Positions 9,491 through 17,890 of a stretch of DNA of 64,000 nucleotides are shown here, one piece after another. Within the stretch, counting starts at the first letter, position 1. Each line of letters opens with the position of its first letter. The position numbers were made by a program, and so were the translations under genes. The notes under the pieces were generated by a model. That model searched no databases and was not told the DNA's origin. It was given only the letters and a program-made list of their open reading frames with translations. Source of the DNA: Tatumella terrea (lineage in GTDB: Bacteria; Pseudomonadota; Gammaproteobacteria; Enterobacterales; Enterobacteriaceae); assembly GCF_039523755.1 (NCBI RefSeq), contig NZ_BAAAFX010000018.1, forward strand, positions 1-64,000, read 5' to 3'.

Positions 9491-9760
9491 ATGGCATTAC
9501 TTGATTTCTTTTTATCCCGGAAAAAACATACTGCAAATATTGCTAAAGAACGCCTGCAGATCATCGTCGCGGAACGGCGTCGTGGAGACAGTGAACCCCA
9601 TTACCTTCCGCAATTGAAACGCGATATTCTGGAAGTGATTTGTAAGTATGTGAAGATTGATCCGGAGATGGTTACCGTTCAGTTGGACCAGAAAGGGGAT
9701 GATATCTCGATTCTTGAGCTTAACGTGACATTACCGGAAGCCGAAGAAGCCGCGAAATGA
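9491..9760 (+). CDS. minE: cell division topological specificity factor MinE
   Basis: Stimulates MinD ATPase and drives pole-to-pole oscillation. It has 89 residues: an N-terminal membrane-targeting and anti-MinCD region (MALLDFFLSRKKHTANIAKERL) and a C-terminal topological domain ending ISILELNVTLPE. It starts 3 nt after the minD stop codon and is the last gene of the operon. Confidence 0.98.
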   Translation: MALLDFFLSRKKHTANIAKERLQIIVAERRRGDSEPHYLPQLKRDILEVICKYVKIDPEMVTVQLDQKGDDISILELNVTLPEAEEAAK

Positions 9761-9776
9761 GTCTCTGCAACCGATA

Positions 9777-9806
9777 GTGAATGCCGCGCTGACCTGCGGC
9801 ATTCAC
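9777..9806. terminator. hairpin between convergent minE and rnd
   Basis: An 11-bp perfect stem (GTGAATGCCGC with GCGGCATTCAC, 8-nt loop) fills the gap between minE and rnd, followed on the plus strand by a short TTTATTATTTA stretch. It probably ends minCDE and perhaps both transcripts. Confidence 0.7.
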
Positions 9807-9813
9807 CGGTTTA

Positions 9814-10935
9814 TTATTTACCGTCGATAATGGCGGTAATTTCCTGTCCCATCAGTTTACCCCGCCAGCCTTTCAGTAACTCCGGCGTACGACTCACAGG
9901 TTTAATTTTCCAGTGTTCACTCAGTACCTGGTTTATCTGCCGGCGCGAGGCCAGCAGTTCCTGGCTGAAACCAGTGCGGTCACTGACCGATTTAATGCAG
10001 GCTTTCAGATCCTTAAACAGGACTTTATAGCCAGGGCATTCGATCAGATTTTTCAACGGTAACGGATAGCTCTCTTCCGGGGCTTCTTTGGCCGCGGCGA
10101 CCAGACGAAGCAGCGTTTCACCATGGAAACGTATTTCAGGGCCAGCGAGCCCCATCTGTTGTAACTCTCCCAGTGAACCCGGCAGATAACGGGCGACTTT
10201 CCAAAGGTTTTCCTCTTTGACGACGAAATTAACCGCCATATCTTTACGCCGTGCATAATTCAGTCGCCATTCTGCCAGCTTCTGCAGCGCCGCCAGTTGT
10301 AACGGCCGCAACTGCCAGGCCTGACTGATATCAATCCATGCCTGATCCGCAGGCAGAATATCTCTGCGTCTGTCGCACAGCATCGTGCATTCACTGAGCG
10401 CATCCGCCAGGACCTGTTTTTCTTCGGCCTGCTGATGCAGTTTCTGCGCGATCGGCAACAGATACCAGACATCTGCCGCCGCATAATCGCACTGGCGTTC
10501 ACTGAGAGGCCTGGCCAGCCAGTCAGTACGTGATTCACTTTTATCCAGCGTCACGCCCTCGAACTCTGACACCATCGCTGCAAACCCCAGTGACATCGGG
10601 AAGCCCAGGAACGCCGCCAGGATCTGGGTATCGACCATAGGTTCAGGCAAAACGCCGAAACGGTTCAGGAAGACTTCCAGATCTTCTCCGCCGGCATGCA
10701 GATATTTCACCACCTGAACATCACTCAGTAAGGCTTTAAAGGGCGTCCAGTCGCTGATATCCAGGGGGTCAATCAGCGTCAGGGCATCGCCGTCAAACAA
10801 CTGGATCAATCCCAGTTGCGGGTAATAGGTCCGGGTCCGGACAAACTCGGTATCCAGGGCAACGGCAGTTTTCTGTCTGGCAGCGGCACAAACCTCTGCC
10901 AGTTGCTGGCTGGTATGAATTAATTGATAGTTCAA
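9814..10935 (-). CDS. rnd: ribonuclease D
   Basis: 3'-5' exoribonuclease that trims tRNA and other stable RNA 3' ends. It has 373 residues: a DEDD exonuclease domain with Asp28/Glu30 in ALDTEFVR, a third acidic site in YLHAGGEDLEVF and the final CDYAAADVWYLL motif, then an HRDC domain (about 205-290). The start codon is TTG (minus strand 10935-10933), as in E. coli rnd; NYQLIHT follows immediately and no better start exists. A conserved leader with a U-run lies upstream. The next gene in E. coli, fadD, is absent here. Confidence 0.97.
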   Translation of the reverse strand: MNYQLIHTSQQLAEVCAAARQKTAVALDTEFVRTRTYYPQLGLIQLFDGDALTLIDPLDISDWTPFKALLSDVQVVKYLHAGGEDLEVFLNRFGVLPEPMVDTQILAAFLGFPMSLGFAAMVSEFEGVTLDKSESRTDWLARPLSERQCDYAAADVWYLLPIAQKLHQQAEEKQVLADALSECTMLCDRRRDILPADQAWIDISQAWQLRPLQLAALQKLAEWRLNYARRKDMAVNFVVKEENLWKVARYLPGSLGELQQMGLAGPEIRFHGETLLRLVAAAKEAPEESYPLPLKNLIECPGYKVLFKDLKACIKSVSDRTGFSQELLASRRQINQVLSEHWKIKPVSRTPELLKGWRGKLMGQEITAIIDGK

Positions 10936-11006
10936 AGCAACATTCTCTCTTACTGTGGAAATGCATCACAGCGATAATGAAAAAACGCCAGACTGATCCG
11001 GCGTTG
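10936..11006 (-). promoter_or_regulatory. rnd leader: terminator-like hairpin with U7 run
   Basis: Upstream of the TTG start of rnd lies a stem (10987-10990 side and 11001-11006, core AACGCC/GGCGTT) followed on the minus strand by seven T (10986-10980), 44 nt before the start codon. The E. coli rnd leader has the same layout, a terminator-like stem and a U-run, and there the U-run is known to be needed for rnd translation; the E. coli sRNA SroD maps to this place. The hairpin could also terminate any transcript coming from further upstream. Confidence 0.75.
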
Positions 11007-11504
11007 ATATAAAATAGTCCGGGATCCACCGAAGGGGGTATTGGCGGGGCCTGTGCCTGACCGGCGGAACCGTGCCGGCCAGCCGAAGAGTCCGGCATCC
11101 GGGGTCAACATTCTTCGGCGTCTGTATACCCTGTCAGATTATTACAGTCAGGGTCAAGTAACACTTTGCACGTCTGCCCATTATCTGTTGTGCAGCACCC
11201 GGTCTTATCAATTTTTTGCCATCCCGGGGGAGAAATATCACGCATTAGCTGGACCCGGCGAAGCTCTCCATAAAAAAACCGGTCTTCGGTACTTAGGCGC
11301 GAAAATTCTGTGATATTTACAGTTCGATCGGGCAGGCGCTAAGCTCTTTTCGGCCCTCATCGGGACCCCTTTTGATTTCCTGTTAAACCTTTGCAGTGGC
11401 CAGACCGCAAGGTGTTTTAACAAATCAATAGGGGTTTTTATCCGCGACCCAACGCTGAAAGCTTTACGCCCCCCCGGCCTGCCCGGGGGATTTCCAAAGA
11501 CAGA
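11007..11504. other. gene-free stretch at the usual fadD position
   Basis: No coding frame with family resemblance was found on either strand. In E. coli and most relatives fadD (acyl-CoA synthetase, about 560 codons) lies here between rnd and the slp-like gene. None of the AMP-binding motifs of FadD can be found in any frame, so the gene is cleanly gone and not a fresh pseudogene. A GC-rich inverted repeat (CCCCCGG/CCGGGGG) lies near 11470-11490. Confidence 0.6.
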
Positions 11505-11530
11505 AGACCGTGGCCGGCAGGCCACGGTCT
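11505..11530 (-). terminator. terminator of the slp-like gene
   Basis: An 11-bp perfect stem, AGACCGTGGCC with GGCCACGGTCT around a 4-nt loop, stands just past the stop codon of the lipoprotein gene. A T-rich stretch (TTCTGTCTTT) follows on the minus strand. Confidence 0.75.
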
Positions 11531-11545
11531 TTATCACCGAATCAC

Positions 11546-12145
11546 TTATTCCGTCAGATAAGACTGAACCGTGGCCGGCCCCGGGTTATAAAATCCCCAC
11601 CAGGGGTTCGCGACCCAGTAACCATGACGATACCGTCCGGGGCCAGGGCCATAAACAAACCACGGATCCATCGGTTGCGGCGGAGTCATCACCTGTCTGA
11701 CCAGATGCCAGCGCTGATAACCTGTGACATCAATGACCAGGAATTTATAGGAGGCATTACCGACTTTACCTTCATCGGTACCGCGGATATTCCCCAGAAC
11801 CGTCAGATACTGGTTATTCAGGTTCACCGGGTCGACAAAGGCAGGTACGTCCGCGTAAATCCGGCCGATGGATGCCGCCCCCAGTACCGGCCGGGCAGTA
11901 TCATCCAGGGGTTGTACGGCCAGCTCGATGCGTGTCAGGCCATTGGTATTGTTCACGCTGACCACTTTACCGCCGAACCGTGACTCCTGACCGACATAGA
12001 GCTGAGGCGCATTCATCACCTGTACCAGATTCTGCTGAGGCAGCGCTGAATGACCGCGGATGCTCTGCGGCACCGTAGCACATCCTGACAACAGTAATAC
12101 CGAGGCCAGCATCATTGCCGGGCAATGTTTAATCAGTTTCATCAT
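11546..12145 (-). CDS. yeaY: Slp family outer-membrane lipoprotein YeaY
   Basis: Slp-family lipoprotein of 199 residues, homologous to E. coli YeaY. A type II signal peptide ends in the lipobox LLSGC with the lipidated Cys22 (counting from the first of two adjacent ATG codons). The Slp core follows (QLYVGQESRFGGKVV, GRIYADV, YKFLVIDVTGYQRWHL) and ends in a Tyr/Trp/Gly-rich tail near WFVYGPGPGRYRHGYW. The starvation-inducible relatives suggest an envelope stress role, not shown directly. The ribosome site AGGAG is close to the first ATG. It ends at its own terminator. Confidence 0.92.
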   Translation of the reverse strand: MMKLIKHCPAMMLASVLLLSGCATVPQSIRGHSALPQQNLVQVMNAPQLYVGQESRFGGKVVSVNNTNGLTRIELAVQPLDDTARPVLGAASIGRIYADVPAFVDPVNLNNQYLTVLGNIRGTDEGKVGNASYKFLVIDVTGYQRWHLVRQVMTPPQPMDPWFVYGPGPGRYRHGYWVANPWWGFYNPGPATVQSYLTE

Positions 12146-12204
12146 GATTATCTCCTGAATGTTAGCCGTTGCCGCACATCATCCGAATACCTCTGCTACC
12201 GGCA

Positions 12205-12915
12205 TTATCTGCCGGGCAATTTTTTCCATGTCACTTCATTACGCAGATACACCGGTTCAATGTCTGCTGCCTGTGACACTTCCCCCCGCTGAAGGAGCAC
12301 GGTGGCCAGGGGCAGCATATCTTCTGCCGCCGGTAATTCACTGGCACCGTCTGTCAGTTGCAGGGTATGCCCCTGCTGTAATTCCGGATAGGCCTGCCAC
12401 CCTGTACCTGCCATTGCCCAGCGGCCTGAAAGTGACTGCATGCGCAGAATGGCCTGAGCCGGGCTTAACACGGCTTCGCTATCGCCGCCCTGCCACTCAC
12501 CGGAGGCATCACGCTGATACTCTGCCCAATAGACCTCACCCATGCGGGCATCGATAGCGGCCAGCACTCTGTCCGCCTGACAGCGTCTGAAGGCTCCCTG
12601 TGCCAGAGTGGCCAGGGTAGAGACGCCGACCATCGGCAGGCCGGCACCGAGCGCCAGCCCCTGAGCAATACCAATGCCAATACGGACACCGGTAAAACTG
12701 CCTGGCCCCCGACAGAACACCAGGGCATCCAGAGCATTCAATGCCAGATCCTGTCCCGCCAGTAATTCCGCCACCAGCGGCAGGATCTTCCGGGTGTGGT
12801 CACGGGGAGCGATCTCAAACCGTGCATCCTGCTGCTGTTGATTCAGGATGGCTGCCGAACAGGCTTCTGTCGCAGTATCCAGGGCTAAAAGTTTCAGTGT
12901 TGAGATATCTTGCAT
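12205..12915 (-). CDS. tsaB: tRNA threonylcarbamoyladenosine biosynthesis protein TsaB
   Basis: Partner of TsaD in the TsaBDE complex that makes t6A37 of ANN-decoding tRNAs. It has 236 residues of ASKHA fold with LALDTATEACS at the start, FCRGPGSFTGVRIGIG and DARMGEVYWAEY, and the C-terminus EPVYLRNEVTWKKLPG that closely matches E. coli TsaB. The ATG at 12915 lacks a clear Shine-Dalgarno sequence and adds about five residues relative to E. coli; no better ATG or GTG exists nearby. It lies between yoaA and yeaY on the same strand, as in E. coli. Confidence 0.95.
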   Translation of the reverse strand: MQDISTLKLLALDTATEACSAAILNQQQQDARFEIAPRDHTRKILPLVAELLAGQDLALNALDALVFCRGPGSFTGVRIGIGIAQGLALGAGLPMVGVSTLATLAQGAFRRCQADRVLAAIDARMGEVYWAEYQRDASGEWQGGDSEAVLSPAQAILRMQSLSGRWAMAGTGWQAYPELQQGHTLQLTDGASELPAAEDMLPLATVLLQRGEVSQAADIEPVYLRNEVTWKKLPGR

Positions 12916-13075
12916 AATTTTTCGTTATTAATAAGTGTGAACAACCGGCGAGGATCGCTAAGGCATTTCTCCTGTCCGCCCTCTTCCGGTAAGACTATTC
13001 TACACCGCTGCGGTGCAGGGATACATTGCTGTAACATCAGGGAATGCCAATGATTCGCAACAAAATAAGACAGGC

Positions 13076-15010
13076 TTAAGTTTCACCGCTCTCCTCCGTG
13101 ACCTGCGGAGCCCCGGCCGTAATAAAGGCTTCCGCCCGGGCGAGATCCCGGGTGCGGGGTGTGTCGGGCAGGCTATTAAGGAAAAGCTCACCGTAAGGTC
13201 TCGACACCAGTCTCGCATCACAAATGACCAGCACTCCGCGATCCGTCACATCACGGATCAATCGTCCGGCCCCCTGCTTCAGCGTAATGACCGCATCCGG
13301 CAGTTGTACTTCATCAAAAGGATCCAGCCCCCGGTGACGTGCATCTTCCATCCTCGCCTTCAGTAATGGGTCTTCCGGTGAGGTAAAGGGGAGCTTATCG
13401 ATAATGACCAGAGACAACGCATCACCACGGACATCCACCCCTTCCCAGAAACTGCTGGTCGCCACCAGCAAGGCATTGCCTGCCTCAATGAACTGCTGCA
13501 GGATCCTGCCTTTACTGGTTTCTCCCTGCAACAATACCGGCAGGGTCAGTAACTCCCTGAATTCTGCCGCCAGTTCCCGCATCATCTGATAGGAGGTACA
13601 TAAAAAGAAGCAGCGCCCCTGGTTAGCCTCAATTAACGGCGCAAGCATGGCGGCCAGTTGTTTCGCCGCACCGGGCCGCTGGTTTTCGGGCAGATTTCGT
13701 GGCACACACAGCAGTGCCTGCTGACGATAATCGAAAGGACTGCTGAGGATCAGTTGCCTGGCACCGCTTACCCCAAGCCGGTCGGCGAAGTGGTCCATTT
13801 TACCGTTAACCGACAGGGTAGCAGAGGTAAAAATCCAGGCGGCTTTACGGGCATCCATCACCTCACGGAAGCGTTCTGCGACCGAGAGCGGTGTCAGTGC
13901 CAGCGTAAAATGACGGGCATTACATTCATACCAGTAACTGAACCCTGCCTCACTGGTCTGACTGATGCGTTTAAGCCGCGTCCGGTATTGCGCCGCCCGT
14001 TCAAAAGCGGCATCGAGTAAGGCTGAACGGCCAAGGCTGAGTTTGATGACGTCGTAGCATAGCTCCAGCGCATCATCCAGCAAGACCAGCATGCGTGAGA
14101 CATCGGGACGCTGTAACACCTCCCGCAGATTACCGCGATAGCCAGGATCTCCCAGCATCAGGCGAAAGTCCTGACTGGCCTGTACCAGCCGGTCGGCGGC
14201 TTTCTGTAACTGCTGTACATCCCGCACCTCGGTACGATACGCAATGGTGATATCGCGCGACAGATCCTGCAACTGGCGTCCGGAAATTTGCTGCCCGAAA
14301 TACTGGCTGGCAATATCAGGAAGCTGATGTGCCTCATCAAATATCATCACATCGGCCTCGGGGATCAGCTCGGCAAAGCCGCTCTCTTTGACCACCAGAT
14401 CAGCAAGGAAGAGATGATGGTTAACCACCACCACATCTGCATCCATCGCCCGCTGACGCGCTTTGACCACGAAGCAGTCACTGTAGCGCGGACAGTCGCT
14501 GCCCAGGCAGTTATCATTGGTACTGGTCACCAGCGGCCATAAGCTGCTGTCTTCTGCCACACTGCCGCAACTGCTGATATCCCCGTCGATAGTCAGGGAC
14601 GACCAGCCGCGGACACTGGCTAAATCACTTAATGCCTGTACCGGCAGGTCGCCGCCGGAGAGGTTTTGCTGATCCATCCTTTCCAGACACAGGTAATTCG
14701 ACCGTCCTTTCAGAAGCGCGGTTTTACCTTTATAGGACAGGGCATTGACGATGGTCGGAAGATCCCGGGTATAAAGCTGGTCCTGTAATGCACGGGAACC
14801 GGTAGAGACGATCACTTTTTTACCGGAGCGCAGGGCCGGAACCAGATAAGCGAAAGTCTTGCCAGTACCGGTACCGGCCTCCGCGACCAGCTCCTTCCCT
14901 TCGGTAATTGCGGCAGTGACAGCCTGAGCCATTTCCCGCTGGGCCTCGCGGGGCCGGAAACCCGGAATGGCATCGGTCAGGACCCCTCCCGGGGAAAAAT
15001 CTTCAGTCAC
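13076..15010 (-). CDS. yoaA: XPD/DinG-family ATP-dependent helicase YoaA
   Basis: Superfamily 2 iron-sulfur helicase. In E. coli YoaA works with the DNA polymerase III chi subunit in repair of stalled forks. Walker A is EAGTGTGKT, the DEAH box is in MIFDEAHQLPD, and cysteines for the 4Fe-4S cluster appear in NYLCLERM and NCLGSDCPRYSDC. The GTG at 15010 aligns with the E. coli start and has GAGAGG upstream, giving 644 residues; another in-frame GTG at 15037 is less likely. Confidence 0.94.
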   Translation of the reverse strand: MTEDFSPGGVLTDAIPGFRPREAQREMAQAVTAAITEGKELVAEAGTGTGKTFAYLVPALRSGKKVIVSTGSRALQDQLYTRDLPTIVNALSYKGKTALLKGRSNYLCLERMDQQNLSGGDLPVQALSDLASVRGWSSLTIDGDISSCGSVAEDSSLWPLVTSTNDNCLGSDCPRYSDCFVVKARQRAMDADVVVVNHHLFLADLVVKESGFAELIPEADVMIFDEAHQLPDIASQYFGQQISGRQLQDLSRDITIAYRTEVRDVQQLQKAADRLVQASQDFRLMLGDPGYRGNLREVLQRPDVSRMLVLLDDALELCYDVIKLSLGRSALLDAAFERAAQYRTRLKRISQTSEAGFSYWYECNARHFTLALTPLSVAERFREVMDARKAAWIFTSATLSVNGKMDHFADRLGVSGARQLILSSPFDYRQQALLCVPRNLPENQRPGAAKQLAAMLAPLIEANQGRCFFLCTSYQMMRELAAEFRELLTLPVLLQGETSKGRILQQFIEAGNALLVATSSFWEGVDVRGDALSLVIIDKLPFTSPEDPLLKARMEDARHRGLDPFDEVQLPDAVITLKQGAGRLIRDVTDRGVLVICDARLVSRPYGELFLNSLPDTPRTRDLARAEAFITAGAPQVTEESGET

Positions 15011-15135
15011 ATCGCCTCTCTCGTCATTCGGTTGCACCCCGCAATTATGTCAGTAATCCCGCCTGCTCACCACCAGGGATGACATATTCCTCCTGATATG
15101 GCAGGCTGACGGACATTGTTACTAAGGAGTTGTCA

Positions 15136-15480
15136 ATGACCATTACACGAATCGATCCCGAACACCGTATGTCCGAAGCCGTAATTCACGACCAGACGGT
15201 GTATTACACCAGTGTCCCGGAAGATCTTGACGGCGATGCGCTGGCACAGACCGCCGATGCGCTGGCCGTTATCGATAAGATACTGACCCGCGTCGGTAGC
15301 GATAAAAGCAAAATCCTCGACGCCACTATTTTCCTGACCGATAAGGCCGATTTTGACGCCATGAACCAGGCCTGGGATGCATGGGTCTCTCCGGGTAATG
15401 CCCCGGTCCGCTGCACCGTACTGGCCGGCCTGATGCATCCGAAATACAAAGTAGAAATTAAGGTGATCGCCGCGTTATAA
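15136..15480 (+). CDS. yoaB: RidA-family protein YoaB
   Basis: RidA/YjgF-YER057c-UK114 family protein of 114 residues, the E. coli YoaB length. Canonical RidA proteins hydrolyse reactive enamines and imines; this subgroup is less studied. The conserved arginine of the family is in APVRCTVLAGLMHPKYKVEI. The ATG at 15136 has a perfect AAGGAG site six bases upstream; an in-frame TTG two codons before is ignored. It is divergent from yoaA and converges on yoaH. Confidence 0.93.
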   Translation: MTITRIDPEHRMSEAVIHDQTVYYTSVPEDLDGDALAQTADALAVIDKILTRVGSDKSKILDATIFLTDKADFDAMNQAWDAWVSPGNAPVRCTVLAGLMHPKYKVEIKVIAAL

Positions 15481-15486
15481 CCGGCA

Positions 15487-15681
15487 CTATTCCTGTTCGT
15501 CTTCTTCGTCTTCATCTTCGAAACGCGCCAGGCTGATCCCGCCCTGGTGCGTTTCACGAATTTCTGCAGCAACCTGTGCGATAGCCTCACCACTGGACAT
15601 GCCATCGGCAATCAGTTGATGAATGCGTTCGACGGCCTGTTGTTGCTGTTCAACCGAAAGTGCCGGTAATCCTTTAAACAT
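15487..15681 (-). CDS. yoaH: UPF0181 protein YoaH
   Basis: Small UPF0181 protein of 64 residues (E. coli YoaH has 59). MFKGLPALSVEQQQQAVERI at the start and the segment GMSSGEAIAQVA define the family; the C-terminus is a run of acidic residues. Function unknown. The frame is open 13 codons upstream but homology starts at the ATG at 15681. It is divergent from pabB, 114 nt away, as in E. coli. Confidence 0.92.
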   Translation of the reverse strand: MFKGLPALSVEQQQQAVERIHQLIADGMSSGEAIAQVAAEIRETHQGGISLARFEDEDEEDEQE

Positions 15682-15795
15682 AATAACCTCTGTCAGACAA
15701 CGGCCCGGTGCAGGATGCACCAGATAACGGATGTCAGTGATAAAAAAATATGTCAGGCTATAGTCAGTTTAGTTTCTGACAACGCCCTGACACTT

Positions 15796-17172
15796 ATGAC
15801 CCTGAAAACAATTTCCCTGCCATACACTCCGGATGCGCTCACCGGCTGGTTTTCGCGTGTTGCTGAATTGCCGTGGGCTATGCTATTAAGCTCTTCCGCG
15901 GCCGATCATCACGACAATCGCTTTGATATTTTCAGCGCTGACCCGCGACTGACACTGACCACCCGTGGCACTGAAACCACGATTGAAGACGCTGAGGGCC
16001 GCCGGCTATCCGGCCGGGATCCGCTGACGCTGGTACAGGAAGCCCTCGAACAGTTACCGGCTATCGACACCCCCGATGCAGATCTTCCTTTTACCGGCGG
16101 GGCGCTGGGTCTGTTTGGCTATGATCTGGGACGACGCTTTGAACACCTTCCCCGACGGGCGATCAACGATCTGCAGACACCCGATATGGCGGTCGGCATT
16201 TATGACTGGGCGATGATAGCAGATCACCATCTGAAACGCCTTACTCTGCTCAGTCTGGGCGATGTCAGTCACCGTCTGCACTGGCTAAATGAACGCCCCT
16301 CGTCCGCCCGGCCTGCGTTCCGTTTACTGAGCGAGTGGGAAAGTAATTTATCGGCTCCGGACTATGCCCGATGTTTCGGCCGGGTAAAAGAGTATATCCA
16401 TGCCGGTGACTGTTACCAGATAAATCTGGCACAACGGTTCAGTGCTGCTTATGAAGGCAGTGAGTGGCAAGCCTGGGAACATCTGAGTCATGAAAACCGT
16501 GCACCTTTCAGTGCCTTTATTCGTCTTGAGTCGAGCTGTCTGCTGAGTCTCTCCCCGGAACGCTTTCTTAAGGTCTCGGGGAGTGAGATAGAAACCCGGC
16601 CGATTAAAGGAACGCGCCCCCGGATGAGTGATCCGCACGAAGATGCCCGGCAGGCCGCAGAACTCGCTATCGCAGAGAAAGATCGGGCAGAAAACCTGAT
16701 GATTGTCGACCTGCTGCGTAACGATATCGGCCGTATTGCCACACCAGGCAGCGTCACCGTGCCTGAACTGTTCGTCGTAGAACCTTTCCCGGCGGTGCAT
16801 CATCTGGTCAGCACGGTTCGCGGAACCCTGCCGGCCGGGCTGCACCCGACAGATCTGCTACGGGCCTGCTTTCCTGGCGGTTCGATTACAGGAGCACCGA
16901 AAATCCGGGCCATGGAAATCATCGATGAACTTGAACCGCATCGGCGCAATGCCTGGTGTGGCAGCATCGGTTATCTCAGCCGCTGCGGTACGATGGACAC
17001 CAGTATCACTATCCGGACACTGACCGCAGAAGGCGGAAAGCTTTACTGTACGGCAGGCGGAGGTATCGTGGCCGACAGTGTGCTGGAACAGGAGTATCAG
17101 GAAACCTTTCATAAAGTACAACGGATCCTGCCGGCACTGCAGCGTTTGTCCGCAACGGCCGGCAATGAATAG
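15796..17172 (+). CDS. pabB: aminodeoxychorismate synthase component I PabB
   Basis: Converts chorismate and ammonia (from PabA) to 4-amino-4-deoxychorismate for folate synthesis. It has 458 residues (E. coli 453), with the chorismate-binding domain carrying the nucleophilic lysine in TRPIKGTRPR, then RAENLMIVDLLRND and the FPGGSITGAPKIRAMEII signature. The ATG at 15796 fits the E. coli start, though its Shine-Dalgarno is weak; the frame opens 27 codons further upstream without homology. It overlaps nudL by 8 nt, implying translational coupling. Confidence 0.95.
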   Translation: MTLKTISLPYTPDALTGWFSRVAELPWAMLLSSSAADHHDNRFDIFSADPRLTLTTRGTETTIEDAEGRRLSGRDPLTLVQEALEQLPAIDTPDADLPFTGGALGLFGYDLGRRFEHLPRRAINDLQTPDMAVGIYDWAMIADHHLKRLTLLSLGDVSHRLHWLNERPSSARPAFRLLSEWESNLSAPDYARCFGRVKEYIHAGDCYQINLAQRFSAAYEGSEWQAWEHLSHENRAPFSAFIRLESSCLLSLSPERFLKVSGSEIETRPIKGTRPRMSDPHEDARQAAELAIAEKDRAENLMIVDLLRNDIGRIATPGSVTVPELFVVEPFPAVHHLVSTVRGTLPAGLHPTDLLRACFPGGSITGAPKIRAMEIIDELEPHRRNAWCGSIGYLSRCGTMDTSITIRTLTAEGGKLYCTAGGGIVADSVLEQEYQETFHKVQRILPALQRLSATAGNE

Positions 17173-17728
17173 CGCGGAGTTCCGTCAGCGGTTCCTGTTG
17201 CTGTTACCTCCGGAAAGTCCACCGCCCTCCCCGGTGGGCCGTGAGGCGGCCGTCTTAGTGCCGGTGGTGACCTATCCTGAACCGCGCCTGTTGCTGACCA
17301 AACGAGCCACACATTTGCGACATCATCCGGGACAGGTCGCCTTCCCCGGCGGTAAACGGGATCCGGCTGACCGATCACTGATGCAGACCGCCCTGCGGGA
17401 AACCGGTGAAGAACTGGGGCTGTCTCCCTCTCAGATCGAGATTATCGGCACCCTCCCCGCCGTCAGCAGTCAGACCGGCTTCCATGTGACCCCGTTTGTG
17501 GCGTTATTAAGTCCCGGCACCCCGCTGACACCCGAACCGGGGGAAGTAGCACTGAGCTTTGAAGTACCGTTAGCCGCCCTGCTTTCGCCTGCGAACTTTT
17601 TCCGGCTGGAGGTGTTGCGTAACGGACATCCCCATAGGGTGTGGGTGGTGGATTACCAAAAGCATTTTATCTGGGGCATGACTGCAGGTATTATTCGCAG
17701 CCTCGGAAAACAGATAACCGGTGAATAA
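17165..17728 (+). CDS. nudL: Nudix hydrolase NudL
   Basis: Nudix pyrophosphohydrolase of 187 residues of the YeaB/NudL group, predicted to act on CoA and related nucleotides. The preceding RHHPGQVAFPGG, the Nudix helix around LMQTALRETGEELGL and the C-terminal HFIWGMTAGIIRSL are all typical. The ATG at 17165 overlaps the pabB stop. In E. coli the order pabB-nudL-sdaA is the same. Confidence 0.93.
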   Translation: MNSAEFRQRFLLLLPPESPPPSPVGREAAVLVPVVTYPEPRLLLTKRATHLRHHPGQVAFPGGKRDPADRSLMQTALRETGEELGLSPSQIEIIGTLPAVSSQTGFHVTPFVALLSPGTPLTPEPGEVALSFEVPLAALLSPANFFRLEVLRNGHPHRVWVVDYQKHFIWGMTAGIIRSLGKQITGE

Positions 17729-17779
17729 CCGTTTTCAGCGATAATCCCTGTCTTTATCTCCCTTTTCCGCCGATAATTA

Positions 17780-17800
17780 TTCCGGGTGCCACACCCGGAA
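17780..17800 (+). terminator. hairpin between nudL and sdaA
   Basis: A 9-bp perfect inverted repeat, TTCCGGGTG and CACCCGGAA with a 3-nt spacer, lies 52 nt after nudL. It is followed by a weak CACATTTTAC stretch and may end the pabB-nudL transcript or serve as a protein site upstream of sdaA. Confidence 0.45.
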
Positions 17801-17890
17801 CACATTTTACTGTGCTGATGTGCGGATCTGCCTGCAAAGCGATCGCGATCAGCCGGATATCGCCAGTTTGACCAGAGTACGGGAGTTTTT

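Noticed and set aside
11041..11537. Frames in the rnd-yeaY spacer as a fadD remnant
   Set aside because: None contains AMP-binding motifs or other FadD segments in any frame.
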